Assembly: GCF_003925875.1 (NCBI RefSeq)
Contig: NZ_AP019309.1
Location: 2,356,001-2,420,000, forward strand
Length of the DNA stretch: 64,000 nt
Source: Intestinibaculum porci
GTDB lineage: Bacteria > Bacillota_I > Bacilli_A > Erysipelotrichales > Coprobacillaceae
Reading direction: 5' to 3'
In this document: in pieces, positions 16,917-27,026 of the stretch
How positions within the stretch are numbered: position 1 is the stretch's first letter
Layout: every line of letters begins with the position of its first letter
Program-made: the position numbers and the translations under genes
The notes under the pieces: generated by a model
The model's input: only the letters and a program-made list of their open reading frames with translations
The model's database searches: none
What the model was told of the DNA's origin: nothing

Positions 16917-17834
16917 TTATAACTCCTCAATATTGATTTCTTTTAAGTATCTCGCAAGCGCATCTTTCCAGTCTGGTAATGGTGTAAAGCCATGTTTAAC
17001 AAGTTTAGACTTATCTAAACGTGAGTTAAATGGACGTGCTGCTTTAGAAATACCATATTCCGCTGTTGTGACTGGTAAAACATTGGTTGTATAACCAGCC
17101 TGTTTATAGATTTCTTTGGTGAAGTCATACCATGAAATATAGCCGCCTTCGTTTGTGGCATGATAGTAACCATATTCCTCTGTTTCAATCATATCCACTA
17201 ATAAACGGGCTAAATCCAAGGTATAAGTTGGGGTACCAATCTGGTCATTAACGACTTTGACGGTATCATGGGTTTTCCCCACCTTTAACATTGTCTTAAT
17301 GAAGTTATTGCCATTCAGGCCAAATACCCAGGCAATACGAACAATAAAGTATTTATCTAAGGTTTTAGAAACCGCTAATTCGCCGCCTAATTTCGATTCA
17401 CCATAAACTGATAATGGTGCATAGTCTTTACAGTCCGGATCCCAAGGGGTTGTCCCCTGTCCATTGAAAACGTAGTCTGTTGAGATGTAAACCATCTTGG
17501 CATCAATAGCTTTAGCCGCGTTGGCGATATTCTGGGTTCCGTCAACGTTGATCTTCATGACAAGATCTTTTTTCTCTTCAGCGGCGTCAACAGCTGTCCA
17601 GGCTGCACAGTGTACAATCACATCAGGATGTAATTCGGTGATCGTTTTTTCTACTGCCTCTGCATTAGTGATATCTAATGAAACGTAAGGCGCAGTTGTG
17701 ACATAAGAGCCATCCTGAATCCCGCTGTAAGTTTCTTTTAAGTCAGTCCCAATGCCTTCATAGCCACGTTTAGCGCATTCATTCATGACATCATGACCGA
17801 GCTGTCCAGCAACGCCAGTTACGAATACGCGCAT
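16917..17834 (-). CDS. rfbD: dTDP-4-dehydrorhamnose reductase
   Basis: The 305-residue NADPH-dependent reductase makes dTDP-L-rhamnose, the last step of the pathway. It shows GVAGQLGHDVM (nucleotide binding), STDYVFNGQG, and YGESKLGGE (the catalytic YxxxK), followed by RIAWVFG and NDQIGTPTYT. Its start overlaps the rfbB stop by one base, so translation is probably coupled. Confidence 0.97.
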   Translation of the reverse strand: MRVFVTGVAGQLGHDVMNECAKRGYEGIGTDLKETYSGIQDGSYVTTAPYVSLDITNAEAVEKTITELHPDVIVHCAAWTAVDAAEEKKDLVMKINVDGTQNIANAAKAIDAKMVYISTDYVFNGQGTTPWDPDCKDYAPLSVYGESKLGGELAVSKTLDKYFIVRIAWVFGLNGNNFIKTMLKVGKTHDTVKVVNDQIGTPTYTLDLARLLVDMIETEEYGYYHATNEGGYISWYDFTKEIYKQAGYTTNVLPVTTAEYGISKAARPFNSRLDKSKLVKHGFTPLPDWKDALARYLKEINIEEL

Positions 17835-18868
17835 TATTCGTTAACCTCTTTTCGATCGCCATACATGTCCTGGTAATAGTTCTGATAATCACCAGAGATG
17901 ATGTTTTCCCACCATGATTTATTATCTAAATACCACTGAATCGTTTTCTTAATACCATCTTCGAATTTAGTTTCTGGTAACCAGCCTAATTCATTATGGA
18001 TCTTAGTAGGATCGATGGCATAACGACGGTCATGACCTTTACGATCTTCTACGTGTTTGATTAATGATTCAGGTTTATCTAAAGCTTTACAGATGATCTT
18101 AACGATATCGATGTTCTTCATTTCGTTATGACCGCCGACGTTGTAAACTTCACCGACTTTACCATTGTGGATAATTAAATCAATGGCACGGCAATGATCT
18201 TCCACATATAACCAGTCACGCACGTTATCACCTTTACCATAAACTGGTAATGGTTTGTCATGTAAAGCGTTGATAATCATTAATGGGATTAATTTTTCTG
18301 GGAAGTGATATGGACCATAGTTGTTAGAGCATCTTGAGATGGTTACTGGTAAACCATAAGTACGATGATAAGCTAACACTAATAAGTCAGCAGCAGCCTT
18401 AGATGATGAATAAGGGCTTGAAGTATGGATTGGTGTCTCTTCTGTGAAGAATAAATCTGGACGATCTAATGGTAAATCACCATAAACTTCATCAGTAGAT
18501 ACCTGATGATATCTCTTAATACCATATTTACGGCAAGCATCCATTAATGTAGATGTACCGATGATATTTGTCTGTAAGAAGATTTCAGGGTTTTCAATAG
18601 AACGGTCAACATGTGATTCCGCTGCGAAGTTCACAACCATATCTGGATGTTCTTCTTCAAATAACTTGTAGACACCTTCACGATCACAGATATCTAATTT
18701 CACAAAACGGAAGTTAGGGTTGTCCATAACGGGTTCAAGTGTTGATAAGTTGCCGGCATATGTTAATTTATCTAAGCAGATAATTCTGTAATCTGGATGC
18801 GCCTTTAACATATGGAATACGAAGTTTGAGCCGATGAAACCAGCTCCGCCTGTAACGATAATGTTCAT
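17834..18868 (-). CDS. rfbB: dTDP-glucose 4,6-dehydratase
   Basis: The 344-residue NAD-binding dehydratase makes dTDP-4-keto-6-deoxyglucose. GGAGFIGSNFV binds NAD, STDEVYGDL carries the Thr-Asp-Glu catalytic set, and YSSSKAAAD is YxxxK. NNYGPYHFPEKLIPL and VRDWLYVEDHCRAI are family hallmarks. The length is standard. It lies 12 nt downstream of rfbA in the same operon. Confidence 0.97.
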   Translation of the reverse strand: MNIIVTGGAGFIGSNFVFHMLKAHPDYRIICLDKLTYAGNLSTLEPVMDNPNFRFVKLDICDREGVYKLFEEEHPDMVVNFAAESHVDRSIENPEIFLQTNIIGTSTLMDACRKYGIKRYHQVSTDEVYGDLPLDRPDLFFTEETPIHTSSPYSSSKAAADLLVLAYHRTYGLPVTISRCSNNYGPYHFPEKLIPLMIINALHDKPLPVYGKGDNVRDWLYVEDHCRAIDLIIHNGKVGEVYNVGGHNEMKNIDIVKIICKALDKPESLIKHVEDRKGHDRRYAIDPTKIHNELGWLPETKFEDGIKKTIQWYLDNKSWWENIISGDYQNYYQDMYGDRKEVNE

Positions 18869-18880
18869 GTTTGTTTCTCC

Positions 18881-19759
18881 TTAGTCAATATATTTACCAT
18901 TAATAATATCCATTAAATAAGCACCATACTGGTTTTTCTTTAATGGTTCATAAGCTTCTAATAAGTCGTCTCTAGAAATCCAGCCATTCTTATAAGCGAT
19001 TTCTTCAAGACAGGCAATCTTACGATGCTGATGCGTTTCAATTGTTTTCACAAAGTTGGTCGCATCAACAAGGGATTCATGTGTCCCCGTATCAAGCCAA
19101 GTGAAGCCTTGCCCTAATAATTCTACATTGAGCTGACCTTTTGTCAAATAGATGTTATTCAAGTCGGTGATTTCTAATTCACCACGGGCACTTGGTTTAA
19201 TTGTTTTGGCATATTCTACGACGTTTTTGTCATAGAAATATAAACCAGTCACGGCATAGTTAGATTTAGGCTGCTGTGGTTTTTCTTCAATCGAAATAGC
19301 TTTGCCCTGATCATCAAACTCGACGATCCCGAATCTTTCTGGATCATCGACATAATAGCCAAAGACTGTTGCCCCTTCTTCGCGGCTAGCAGCATTTTGT
19401 AAACGTTTCGTTAACCCATGGCCATGGAAGATGTTGTCCCCTAATACTAAGGCACAGCTATCACCATTGATAAAGTCTTCCCCTAAGATGAAGGCCTGAG
19501 CTAATCCATCAGGTGATGGCTGAACCACATAGCTTAATTCAATACCAAACTGATGTCCATCGCCTAATAATTCTTCAAAACGAGGTAAATCACTTGGTGT
19601 AGAAATAATTAAGATTTCACGAATACCCGCCTGCATTAAGATACTTAATGGATAGTAGATCATTGGTTTGTCATAGATTGGTAATAATTGTTTGCTTGTT
19701 ACACGTGTCAGTGGATATAATCTTGTACCACTGCCACCGGCTAAAATAATGCCCTTCAT
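18881..19759 (-). CDS. rfbA: Glucose-1-phosphate thymidylyltransferase
   Basis: The 293-residue nucleotidyltransferase makes dTDP-glucose from dTTP and glucose-1-phosphate, the first step to dTDP-rhamnose. It starts [18 protein letters not shown], with [27 protein letters not shown] and the [10 protein letters not shown] segment all present. The start at 19759 gives the standard length. The open frame continues 41 codons further upstream to 19882, but the extension has no family counterpart. AAAGGAG lies about 13 nt before 19759, which is a loose spacing. Confidence 0.95.
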   Translation of the reverse strand: MKGIILAGGSGTRLYPLTRVTSKQLLPIYDKPMIYYPLSILMQAGIREILIISTPSDLPRFEELLGDGHQFGIELSYVVQPSPDGLAQAFILGEDFINGDSCALVLGDNIFHGHGLTKRLQNAASREEGATVFGYYVDDPERFGIVEFDDQGKAISIEEKPQQPKSNYAVTGLYFYDKNVVEYAKTIKPSARGELEITDLNNIYLTKGQLNVELLGQGFTWLDTGTHESLVDATNFVKTIETHQHRKIACLEEIAYKNGWISRDDLLEAYEPLKKNQYGAYLMDIINGKYID

Positions 19760-19985
19760 GTCTGTGTTTTCACTCCTTTTATTCTTTCCATACCTATATT
19801 TAAACCATGACGTTACGTAAGGGTCAATATTTTTCGCTATTCTTTTAAAAAAAGTCTCAATTTTATAAAAAATGCCCATCATTACGTAACAATTATCCCC
19901 ATCAGTAATATTTGTTTCTCATCTCACTGACATTTTCTTTGCCATCTTCAACATAAGTCATATATTAAAGAGAGAAAAGAGGCGA

Positions 19986-21226
19986 ATGGATCATATGAAA
20001 CGAGAAATGAAAGAAAAAATGACAAATAACTTTCTAAAAACAGTATCGGCTTATGCTAATTATAATAATGGACAAATTATTTTTGGTATTGATGATGAGG
20101 GACATACCATTGGCATTGATAATCCTCAACAGTTTTGCCTCAATATTGCAAATAGTATCAACGATAACATTAAACCTGTCCCTGATTATGATTTGCAGGT
20201 CACTCCTCAAAATACAATTATTCTTGATGTTTATAAAGGTGATGAACCCCCTATTTTTATAATGGAAAAGCGTATAAGCGTCATGACTCTTCATCTATTC
20301 CTGTCAGTTCTTTAGAATTGCGACGCCTTTCATTAGAAGGCATGCACAAAGATTTTGAAGATTTACCTGCACGTAGCCAGGATCTAACATTTCACTTTTT
20401 AGAAACCCAGCTATGTCGTCATATCAATATTGAACATCTCAGCGAAGACGTTTTGAAAACACTAGGCCTTTATAATGGCACGACTTATAATATTGCGGCG
20501 GAATTATTATCAGATCAAAATAGTTTTCCAGGTGTTGATTGAATTAGATTTGGTGATTCTATTGATCAAATAGCATTCAGAAAGGCTTTTTCTCATACTT
20601 CTATTTTAAAGATTTTGGAAGATACAATTGAAGTTTTTAAAGAATACTATACTTATGATATTATTTCTGGCATGACCCGTAACTATATTGAACAAATTCC
20701 TGAAAAAGCATTTCGTGAAGCACTTGCAAATGCGATTGTACATAGAGAATGGGATCTTCCCTCTTCTGTACAGGTTGCCATGTATAAAGATCGTATAGAA
20801 ATCACCTCACCGGGCGGACTTCCAGCGGTTCTTAGTCAATATGAATATTTAAATACGATGATTTCGAATCTAAGGAATCCCAAAATTGCAGACGTATTTT
20901 TAAAAATCGACTTGATTGAGAAATTGGACACAGGCGTTACACGTATTAAAGAAGCCTATAAACATTTTCAGCGTAAACCTCTATTCCAAGTCAATGAAAA
21001 TTCAATTACAGTCACCTTACCACTCATCACACAAGCAAGCCATCAACGTGAATATCTGGTTATGAAGGAGCTTGAAAATAAAGACTTATGTTCAAGAAAA
21101 GAATGAGAACAAGTTACCGGTATGAAAACAGATCGCCTGATACGTCTGTTAAACAAAATGATTGATGATCATATCGTTGAAAAAGTAGGCAAAGGACGGG
21201 CCACAAAATATAAATTGAATAATTAA
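19986..21226 (+). pseudogene. AlbA_2-domain ATP-binding (Schlafen-like) regulator, decayed
   Basis: Several fragments together make one gene of the AlbA_2 / ATP-binding HATPase_c_4 type. The first (19986-20315) has FLKTVSAYANYNNGQIIFGIDD. The frame then shifts near 20255 (GDEPPI to ELRRLSLEGM). A TGA at 20540-20542 interrupts PGVD/IRFGDS. The next piece carries IPEKAFREALANAIVHREW and ITSPGGLP, and another TGA at 21104-21106 splits it from a winged-helix end (GMKTDRLIRLLNKMIDDHIVEK) that closes at 21226. One frameshift plus two nonsense codons mean it is not functional. Intact relatives are predicted DNA-binding regulators. The N-terminus is also shorter than usual. Confidence 0.8.
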
Positions 21227-21247
21227 TCCGAACTGAATCAGCTTTGT

Positions 21248-22423
21248 TTAATCATTTCTACAAATAAAGAGGCCCGCTTCTTTGGTGACATAGAAGAACT
21301 TATGGTTCTTCATTTTACTTTCTAAGAGTTTTCTAAAACCTTCATAATCTTTGGCTAAGTATTCTAACTGATTGCCATGACAGGAAATAATATAATTTGC
21401 AATCTCATTCATATCGGTGACTTCTAAGTGATCATCATAACGCTGTAAAGTTATATCATGAAAATAAGGTGCTAATATCTCTTCCCCGTTTTCAAGGCCA
21501 AAAAGATCATAAAGATTAACGGATGATAATGTAACTTTAGGATTGAATTCCTTGGTTAAATCACGGATTTCTTTCATATGATGACGCCCATAGGTCGAGA
21601 CATAAAACAAGCCGCCCTTCTTTAAAGCACGTTTGATTTCCCGTAAAGCCTGAGGGATATCTTTAAGATAAAACATCACATGATTAGCGATGACAACATC
21701 AAAACTATGGTCTTTATAAGGAATATGGTGAGCATCAAACTGATGATAGGTAAACTGGGACAATCCTTTGAGATTCTCTTTTGCATCGTGAATCATCCCA
21801 CTTGAGACATCGTTTAAGGTAATATCTAAGTCTTTACTTAAGTACTGTTCATTCATTTTCCATAAAGAGCCATTACCACAGCCAATTTCTAAAATCTTTT
21901 CCTGTCCTTGTAAGTGATATTCCTGATATAACCAGTTAAACCAATGGACTGGATTGACAGAATACTTCTCATGAAGACGGATTCTGATTTCTACATTCGT
22001 AGAATTCTTATACTGGTCTACAAGATCGTTTTCCATGGTTGATAAGTGAATCAGATTAAGAATAGCTTTCCAGTCGATTTCTTCTTTCGAGTCTAAAAGA
22101 CTTTCAGTTTCTTTTAAAGATGTCTGCACCGCTTTGAGATGACTGATCTTCTGGGTGATTAATTTATTTTGGAGGGATAGGGATTCTTTTAAAGAATCCC
22201 TATCGGTTTTAATGGTCATAGAGAAGATTTCTTCCAGTGAAAAACCTAGATATTTTAAGGATAAAATTTGCTGGAGTTTGACAAAGTCATCATCACTATA
22301 AAGGCGATAACCTTTTGGTGTCATAGCTGATGGTTTGAGTAATCCCTTTTGATCATAATACCTGATCGTACGAATAGAGACATTGGCCATCTTCGCAAAT
22401 TCTCCTGTTTTATAGTAACGCAT
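21248..22423 (-). CDS. MerR-family regulator fused to SAM-dependent methyltransferase
   Basis: The 391-residue fusion starts with a MerR winged helix (residues 1-70: YKTGEFAKMANVSIRTIRYYDQKGLLKPS, GYRLYSDDD), then a coiled-coil dimerisation helix to about 130. A class I methyltransferase follows (about 150-290) with LEIGCGNGSLW (motif I), FDAHHIPYKDHSFDVVIANHVMFYL and LKKGGLFYVSTYG. The C-terminal part is family-specific. Such fusions are known in Firmicutes; the methyl acceptor is not known, and the MerR half may sense a ligand or drug. It has an ATG with GGAGAAGG upstream. No partner gene is next to it. Confidence 0.9.
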   Translation of the reverse strand: MRYYKTGEFAKMANVSIRTIRYYDQKGLLKPSAMTPKGYRLYSDDDFVKLQQILSLKYLGFSLEEIFSMTIKTDRDSLKESLSLQNKLITQKISHLKAVQTSLKETESLLDSKEEIDWKAILNLIHLSTMENDLVDQYKNSTNVEIRIRLHEKYSVNPVHWFNWLYQEYHLQGQEKILEIGCGNGSLWKMNEQYLSKDLDITLNDVSSGMIHDAKENLKGLSQFTYHQFDAHHIPYKDHSFDVVIANHVMFYLKDIPQALREIKRALKKGGLFYVSTYGRHHMKEIRDLTKEFNPKVTLSSVNLYDLFGLENGEEILAPYFHDITLQRYDDHLEVTDMNEIANYIISCHGNQLEYLAKDYEGFRKLLESKMKNHKFFYVTKEAGLFICRND

Positions 22424-22472
22424 ACCCCTTCTCCTTTCTTATGCACATTTCCTGTTTTTGTATATAACCTTA

Positions 22473-23483
22473 CTAACCGTTTTCATTTAAGGGAAAGGTA
22501 TAATACGTTTTTTTGCCATTACCTTGTCTGATAATCTCCCCTGATGCAACGCAATGACGCAGTCCCCCTTCTATTGAACTCACACTTAAGGTTGGACATA
22601 AATCACGAATATCCTGTTTAGTGAACTGTTTTTCTTGTTTAGAAATAGCCTCTTTGACCATTTCTAATGCTGATGGCTTACTGCTCATAAAGGCTAAGGC
22701 ATGTTCTAAATCCTGATAGGCTGACAAAATAATGCCTAACATATACTTTACAAAGGCCCATACATCTTCTTTTGCATCTTTTAAGGCTTGATCATAATCA
22801 TCTAACTGGTTATAGACCTTATCCTCCAAAGAAATATAGTCCCCGATCATAAAGCCATTTTCTCTTAATAATAATGAGAGCAATAAAAAGCTCATACGGA
22901 AGTTCCCATCATTAAAAGGATAAATACATAAAAAGTCATAAATAAAGATTAACACTCTTAGTAAGGGATCATGAAGATCCTCACGATAATCTTTACATAA
23001 AGCCTCTAACATTGGTCCTGTTTCAAAGGGAGCACTTGGCATATCAATAGTTTCCCCCTGGTGATCACAAAGGGGATCATGCATAATCTTTGTTAAACCG
23101 GCAAAAGGGTTCTTCGTATAACGATAAAGCTGACGATGAATCTTTAAGATGGCCTTAGGAGTAATCTCAATATCTTTTCCCTGATCATGAATATAACGAT
23201 ACGCATCAATATACCCAAGCACTTCATGTTCATCCATATTATGAGTGACTTCCCCACCCATTAATATTTTCAGCTTAGGTTTACTGACTTTGATCTTTTC
23301 CATCAGATGCATACTTCTGATATTTTGCATCATCGTCCTCTCTTTCATTTTTTCTAGTTCCTCACTGCCCTGTTTCAAATACACTTCTAATCTTCCGACT
23401 TCACGATATATTTGGGTCAGTAAGCTTACTAACTCACGATCCCATAACATTTTGTCTATTTGTTTATAATCTATTAATTCCAT
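22473..23483 (-). CDS. Fic-domain protein with degenerate active site
   Basis: The 336-residue protein has a Fic/DOC core and a C-terminal winged helix (about 285-336, KQDIRDLCPTLSVSSIEGGLRHCVASGEI). Fic enzymes usually transfer AMP to a hydroxyl of a target protein using HPFxxGNGR. Here the motif is YPFNDGNFR at residues 188-196: the catalytic His is Tyr and the GNGR glycine is Phe. Classical AMP transfer is therefore unlikely. ATG 23483 has GAGGAAA upstream; a 41-codon in-frame extension was rejected. It is divergent from a second Fic gene with an intact motif, across a 229-bp region containing direct repeats. Confidence 0.82.
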   Translation of the reverse strand: MELIDYKQIDKMLWDRELVSLLTQIYREVGRLEVYLKQGSEELEKMKERTMMQNIRSMHLMEKIKVSKPKLKILMGGEVTHNMDEHEVLGYIDAYRYIHDQGKDIEITPKAILKIHRQLYRYTKNPFAGLTKIMHDPLCDHQGETIDMPSAPFETGPMLEALCKDYREDLHDPLLRVLIFIYDFLCIYPFNDGNFRMSFLLLSLLLRENGFMIGDYISLEDKVYNQLDDYDQALKDAKEDVWAFVKYMLGIILSAYQDLEHALAFMSSKPSALEMVKEAISKQEKQFTKQDIRDLCPTLSVSSIEGGLRHCVASGEIIRQGNGKKTYYTFPLNENG

Positions 23484-23560
23484 ACAATTTCCTCTTTCCC
23501 TTAAATTATAATATTTTTCAAGGCGATAGTCACTTTTAAATATCATAAAATGAATTATTA

Positions 23561-23652
23561 CAAAATACGCAATGTTAGAAACAGTCAAAACATACAAAAT
23601 ACGCAAAGTTAGAAATGGTTAAATCATACGAAATACGCAAGGTTAGAAAAAG
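23561..23652. repeat. 34-bp direct repeats between divergent Fic genes
   Basis: Copies of CRAAATACGCAANGTTAGAAA start at 23561, 23595 and 23629, exactly 34 bp apart; two are full length and the third is partial. The spacers also match partly (TCAAAACATA / TTAAATCATA). Spaced at just over three helical turns, they look like a multi-site operator or iteron set upstream of both Fic genes. Not CRISPR: there are no unique spacers. Confidence 0.75.
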
Positions 23653-23712
23653 ACGATAAGTATGCCTTGCTATGAAGGGAATAAACACACATAATAAAAT
23701 TGAGGTGGTATT

Positions 23713-24501
23713 ATGAGCTATCATTCGTTATATAAACTGTATTTTACTTTACCTGATGAAGGTAAAGACATCTATTCGCAGCGTTATCATAGTAATCAAA
23801 CGATTCATATTCCTATCCAGATTGATCACTTTCCAGCATTTATATATCTAGATCCAGAAATTAATGACTCTATTCAACACATAACATCAACGAATATACA
23901 AGATGATGACTATAAAAAGGAAATCATGGCGAGTCACCTTATTGAAGGTATATTATGTCATGAAGATGATTTCTCACAAAAACGTTTTAATGGGTTTGTA
24001 AAACACTATAAGAATTTACAAGAAGGAAAAGCTATGAAAATCACCAATGTCTATGCATTAAGAAGATTATATGATGACTTGATTGTACCTGATCCGCATG
24101 ACCTTCCTGATGGCAAGCTCTTCCGTAAAGAAGCAGTCACCATTTATAGTGGGAGTCAGGGTATTCATCAGGGATCTTACCCAGAATCACAAATCATTAA
24201 AGATCTCTCTCATGCCTTAACGATTCTTAATGATGAAAGTCTGCCGATACTTATGAGAGTGAGTCTCTTTCATTACTTACTAGGCTATATTCATCCCTTT
24301 TACGATGGTAATGGTCGTTTATCACGTTTTCTGACAAGCAATTACTTATGTGATGATAATCCCTCTCTTGCCTTATCCTTATCGCAACGTATTTACGCTC
24401 ATAAAGAAGCATATTATAAAGCCTTTACGATTACGAACGATCCTCGTAATCGTGGTGATTTGACTTATTTTGTTTTATCATTTCTAAAACTGTTAAGCTA
24501 A
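23713..24501 (+). CDS. Fic family AMP-transferase (class II-like)
   Basis: The 262-residue Fic protein has the full catalytic motif HPFYDGNGRLSRF at residues 194-206. An N-terminal inhibitory motif (S/T)xxxE(G/N) is visible as S74-HLI-E78-G79. In class II Fic enzymes this Glu blocks ATP until inhibition is released. It should therefore be an auto-inhibited AMPylator of an unknown target. GAGGTGG lies 5-6 nt before the ATG. It is divergent from the degenerate Fic gene, sharing the 34-bp repeat region, and ends at a bidirectional terminator with the exopolysaccharide operon. Confidence 0.88.
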   Translation: MSYHSLYKLYFTLPDEGKDIYSQRYHSNQTIHIPIQIDHFPAFIYLDPEINDSIQHITSTNIQDDDYKKEIMASHLIEGILCHEDDFSQKRFNGFVKHYKNLQEGKAMKITNVYALRRLYDDLIVPDPHDLPDGKLFRKEAVTIYSGSQGIHQGSYPESQIIKDLSHALTILNDESLPILMRVSLFHYLLGYIHPFYDGNGRLSRFLTSNYLCDDNPSLALSLSQRIYAHKEAYYKAFTITNDPRNRGDLTYFVLSFLKLLS

Positions 24502-24502
24502 A

Positions 24503-24523
24503 AAGGACTCGCTATGAGTCCTT
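24503..24523. terminator. Bidirectional terminator
   Basis: AAGGACTC-GCTAT-GAGTCCTT is a perfect 8-bp stem. The minus strand continues with TTTT and the plus strand follows a run of five A. It serves the convergent Fic gene and the exopolysaccharide operon. Confidence 0.8.
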
Positions 24524-27013
24524 GTGATAGCCATGTTGAGAAAGGAACCACTCAAGTTCATTTTCATCAGGATTGGCTTTAAGATGATAATCATTTTTAT
24601 AAACAAGACTTAAGTTAGGGTTATAAGCAGGATCACCATTCATAATGAAATCGCCCCATTTATTTAATAAATAAGTGACTTCGCTATTAAAACGTTTGAC
24701 CTTTTCTGGATTGTTTTCTTCACCACGTGATTTGGATTCAAAGTGATAGAGTCTAGCATATGGTGTATAAACAATACGGTAAGAGGCATGAATAATGCGT
24801 AAACAGAATTCAATATCGTTAAAAGCGACTTGTAAGTCTTCGGATAAACCGCCAACTTCATCATAGACTGATTTCTTAACGAGCATGCAGGCAGCGGTAA
24901 CTGCAGAATAATCGCGAACACTTTGGATATAACCAAAGTATCCTAAATCATCCTGTGGATGATTGAGGAAGACATGACCTGCCATGCCTTCGATTCCTAA
25001 GACAACCCCAGCATGCTGGATGGTATGATCTGGATAGATTAATTGTGCCCCAACCGCGCCAACATCTTCACGCTGACAAATGCCCAACATTTCTTCTAAG
25101 AAGTTCGGTGTGATCACTTGCGTATCATTGTTTAATAAGAGAATGTAATCCCCTTGTGCAAAGGATTCGCCATAGTTATTAATAGCCGAATAATTGAATG
25201 GCTTTTCCCAGGTCACCACTTTGATAAATTCATATTGACTGGTTAATGTTTCATAATAATCAAAGACTTCTGGAGACGTTGAGTTATTTTCCACAATGAT
25301 GATTTCAATGGCTTTATAAGTTGCAGAAAGCAAAGAATCAATACAGCGTTTTAAATCTTCTAAGTGATCCTTATTAGGAATAATAATAGAGACTAATGGC
25401 TGACCTTCTACTTCATAATGGGTGCGATACAGGCCCATTGCTCTTCCCATTTCTACTGTTGCTTTGATGCCTTTAGAAGCGTAAAAGTTTTCTAAAGCGC
25501 GTTTGCCGGCATCAAAAGCCCAGGTTTTGCTTTCCGCATTGGCGGCTGTGGACTGTTCATGGAAACGCCAATGATAGAGGATTTTAGGGATATGATAGAT
25601 TTCTTCTGGTTTTAAATGAGCGACACAGCGTAAGACAAAGTCATAATCCTGAGCACCATCATAATTATGATCAAAAGCACCAATGGTATCAATGACCGTT
25701 TTCTTGACGACTAAGAAATGACAGATATAGTTAACACTCGTTAATAAGTCAAAGTTAAAGTCTGGTTTGAAGTTTGGATTGAAGAAATGTGTGCCTTCTT
25801 CATCGACTTTATCTTCATCAGAATAGATCATTTGTGCATCGGGATGTTTATTAATAAGATTCACCATTTCATATAAAGCATTTGGTGTTAAGAGATCATC
25901 ATGATCAAAGAAGCCAATATAATCACCCGTTGCTAACTTCATGGCCGCATTCATGTTTTCGGAAATGCCTTGATTACCATTTAAATAAGTATATTTGATT
26001 TTTTCATAGTGATGACTTTCGATATAATCTTTCACATCTTTATTGTCACTGCCATCCGCAATACATAATTCAAAGTTTTGGTATGTCTGATTTTCTACTG
26101 ACTCAATCATATCTTTTAAGAATGTCAGCGGTGTATTATAAGTGGCCACAATCAAAGAAATCTTAGGGGAATTGTCAAAGACATGTTCTCTTTGTTTTTC
26201 TAATGTCTCTTCATCTGGTAAATGACCTTTAAGCCAGGTATCATAATTGACGTCATCACGATCTTTTAAAAACTTTTTAATGGCATGTTTTAAGCCTCTT
26301 TCTTTGATATAGACAAAAGGTTTTGCAATCCCATACGTTTGAATATATTTATAGACACGCATAATACTTGCTGGGGCTAAGATCTTAATGGTCTTCGGTT
26401 TGATTTCTTTTTTAATAGTAACTTCTTTAGTGGAAACACCATCATCAAATACTAAGGTATATTTCTTATTTTTCTCTCCTTTGAAGGTTAAGAAGAAGCC
26501 GCTATCCATTTGTTTTGATGAGACAATATGATTATTAACTAAGTCAACACGTGGTGTTCGCTTAAGTGATGAAGATATTTCGGTTGCGCCATCTAAGACT
26601 TTAACAGAAATATTATGACCTCTTGTCGAATAAGCATAACCACTTGCCTGGTTTTCATCGTTATAAACATATTTTTCTAGATGGATAAAGATATCTTCGT
26701 GAATCGTCATTTTATCGATTTCTTTTTGATGAATGTCTAAGATTTGTTCCATGTAATGATCATTTTTCACGATCACTTTTAAGTCGTGAGGATCACGACT
26801 TAAAGGAATGGTAATAGCGAAGCTATAGGCATTCTCTAAATCAATCTTGGGTTCAATGGTGGCATCAAAACCAACATAAACATGATTGACGTAGATTTCA
26901 AATTGAATATCTTCCGGAGAAACGACATAACCATAAAGTTCTATTGATTTTTCTTTCAGATCTTTATAGACCACATGGTCAAATGACCATGTAAAATGGG
27001 AATCCTGTTTCAT
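24512..27013 (-). CDS. Large glycosyltransferase with two GT2 domains
   Basis: The protein of 833 residues begins with a beta-rich region of about 270 residues. Two GT-A family 2 domains follow. The first starts near residue 285 (ISLIVATYNTPLTFLKDMIESV) and has the DxD-like DHDD; the second starts near 545 (VSIIIPNKDHLEDLKRCIDSL) and has LLNNDTQVI. Both should use nucleotide sugars, so it may add two successive sugars or polymerise a segment. I prefer ATG 27013 because AAGAGG lies 9 nt upstream; an ATG three codons earlier abuts it. It is the last gene of the operon begun at 31343. Confidence 0.88.
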   Translation of the reverse strand: MKQDSHFTWSFDHVVYKDLKEKSIELYGYVVSPEDIQFEIYVNHVYVGFDATIEPKIDLENAYSFAITIPLSRDPHDLKVIVKNDHYMEQILDIHQKEIDKMTIHEDIFIHLEKYVYNDENQASGYAYSTRGHNISVKVLDGATEISSSLKRTPRVDLVNNHIVSSKQMDSGFFLTFKGEKNKKYTLVFDDGVSTKEVTIKKEIKPKTIKILAPASIMRVYKYIQTYGIAKPFVYIKERGLKHAIKKFLKDRDDVNYDTWLKGHLPDEETLEKQREHVFDNSPKISLIVATYNTPLTFLKDMIESVENQTYQNFELCIADGSDNKDVKDYIESHHYEKIKYTYLNGNQGISENMNAAMKLATGDYIGFFDHDDLLTPNALYEMVNLINKHPDAQMIYSDEDKVDEEGTHFFNPNFKPDFNFDLLTSVNYICHFLVVKKTVIDTIGAFDHNYDGAQDYDFVLRCVAHLKPEEIYHIPKILYHWRFHEQSTAANAESKTWAFDAGKRALENFYASKGIKATVEMGRAMGLYRTHYEVEGQPLVSIIIPNKDHLEDLKRCIDSLLSATYKAIEIIIVENNSTSPEVFDYYETLTSQYEFIKVVTWEKPFNYSAINNYGESFAQGDYILLLNNDTQVITPNFLEEMLGICQREDVGAVGAQLIYPDHTIQHAGVVLGIEGMAGHVFLNHPQDDLGYFGYIQSVRDYSAVTAACMLVKKSVYDEVGGLSEDLQVAFNDIEFCLRIIHASYRIVYTPYARLYHFESKSRGEENNPEKVKRFNSEVTYLLNKWGDFIMNGDPAYNPNLSLVYKNDYHLKANPDENELEWFLSQHGYHKDS

Positions 27014-27026
27014 AATAATCATCCTC

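Noticed and set aside
19760-19882. 41-residue N-terminal extension of RfbA
   Set aside because: The family starts at MKGIILAGG, and the extension has no homologous counterpart; the frame is simply open.
23561-23652. Three regularly spaced 34-bp repeats as a CRISPR array
   Set aside because: The period is continuous, the intervening sequence is also partly repeated, and there are no unique spacers or cas genes.
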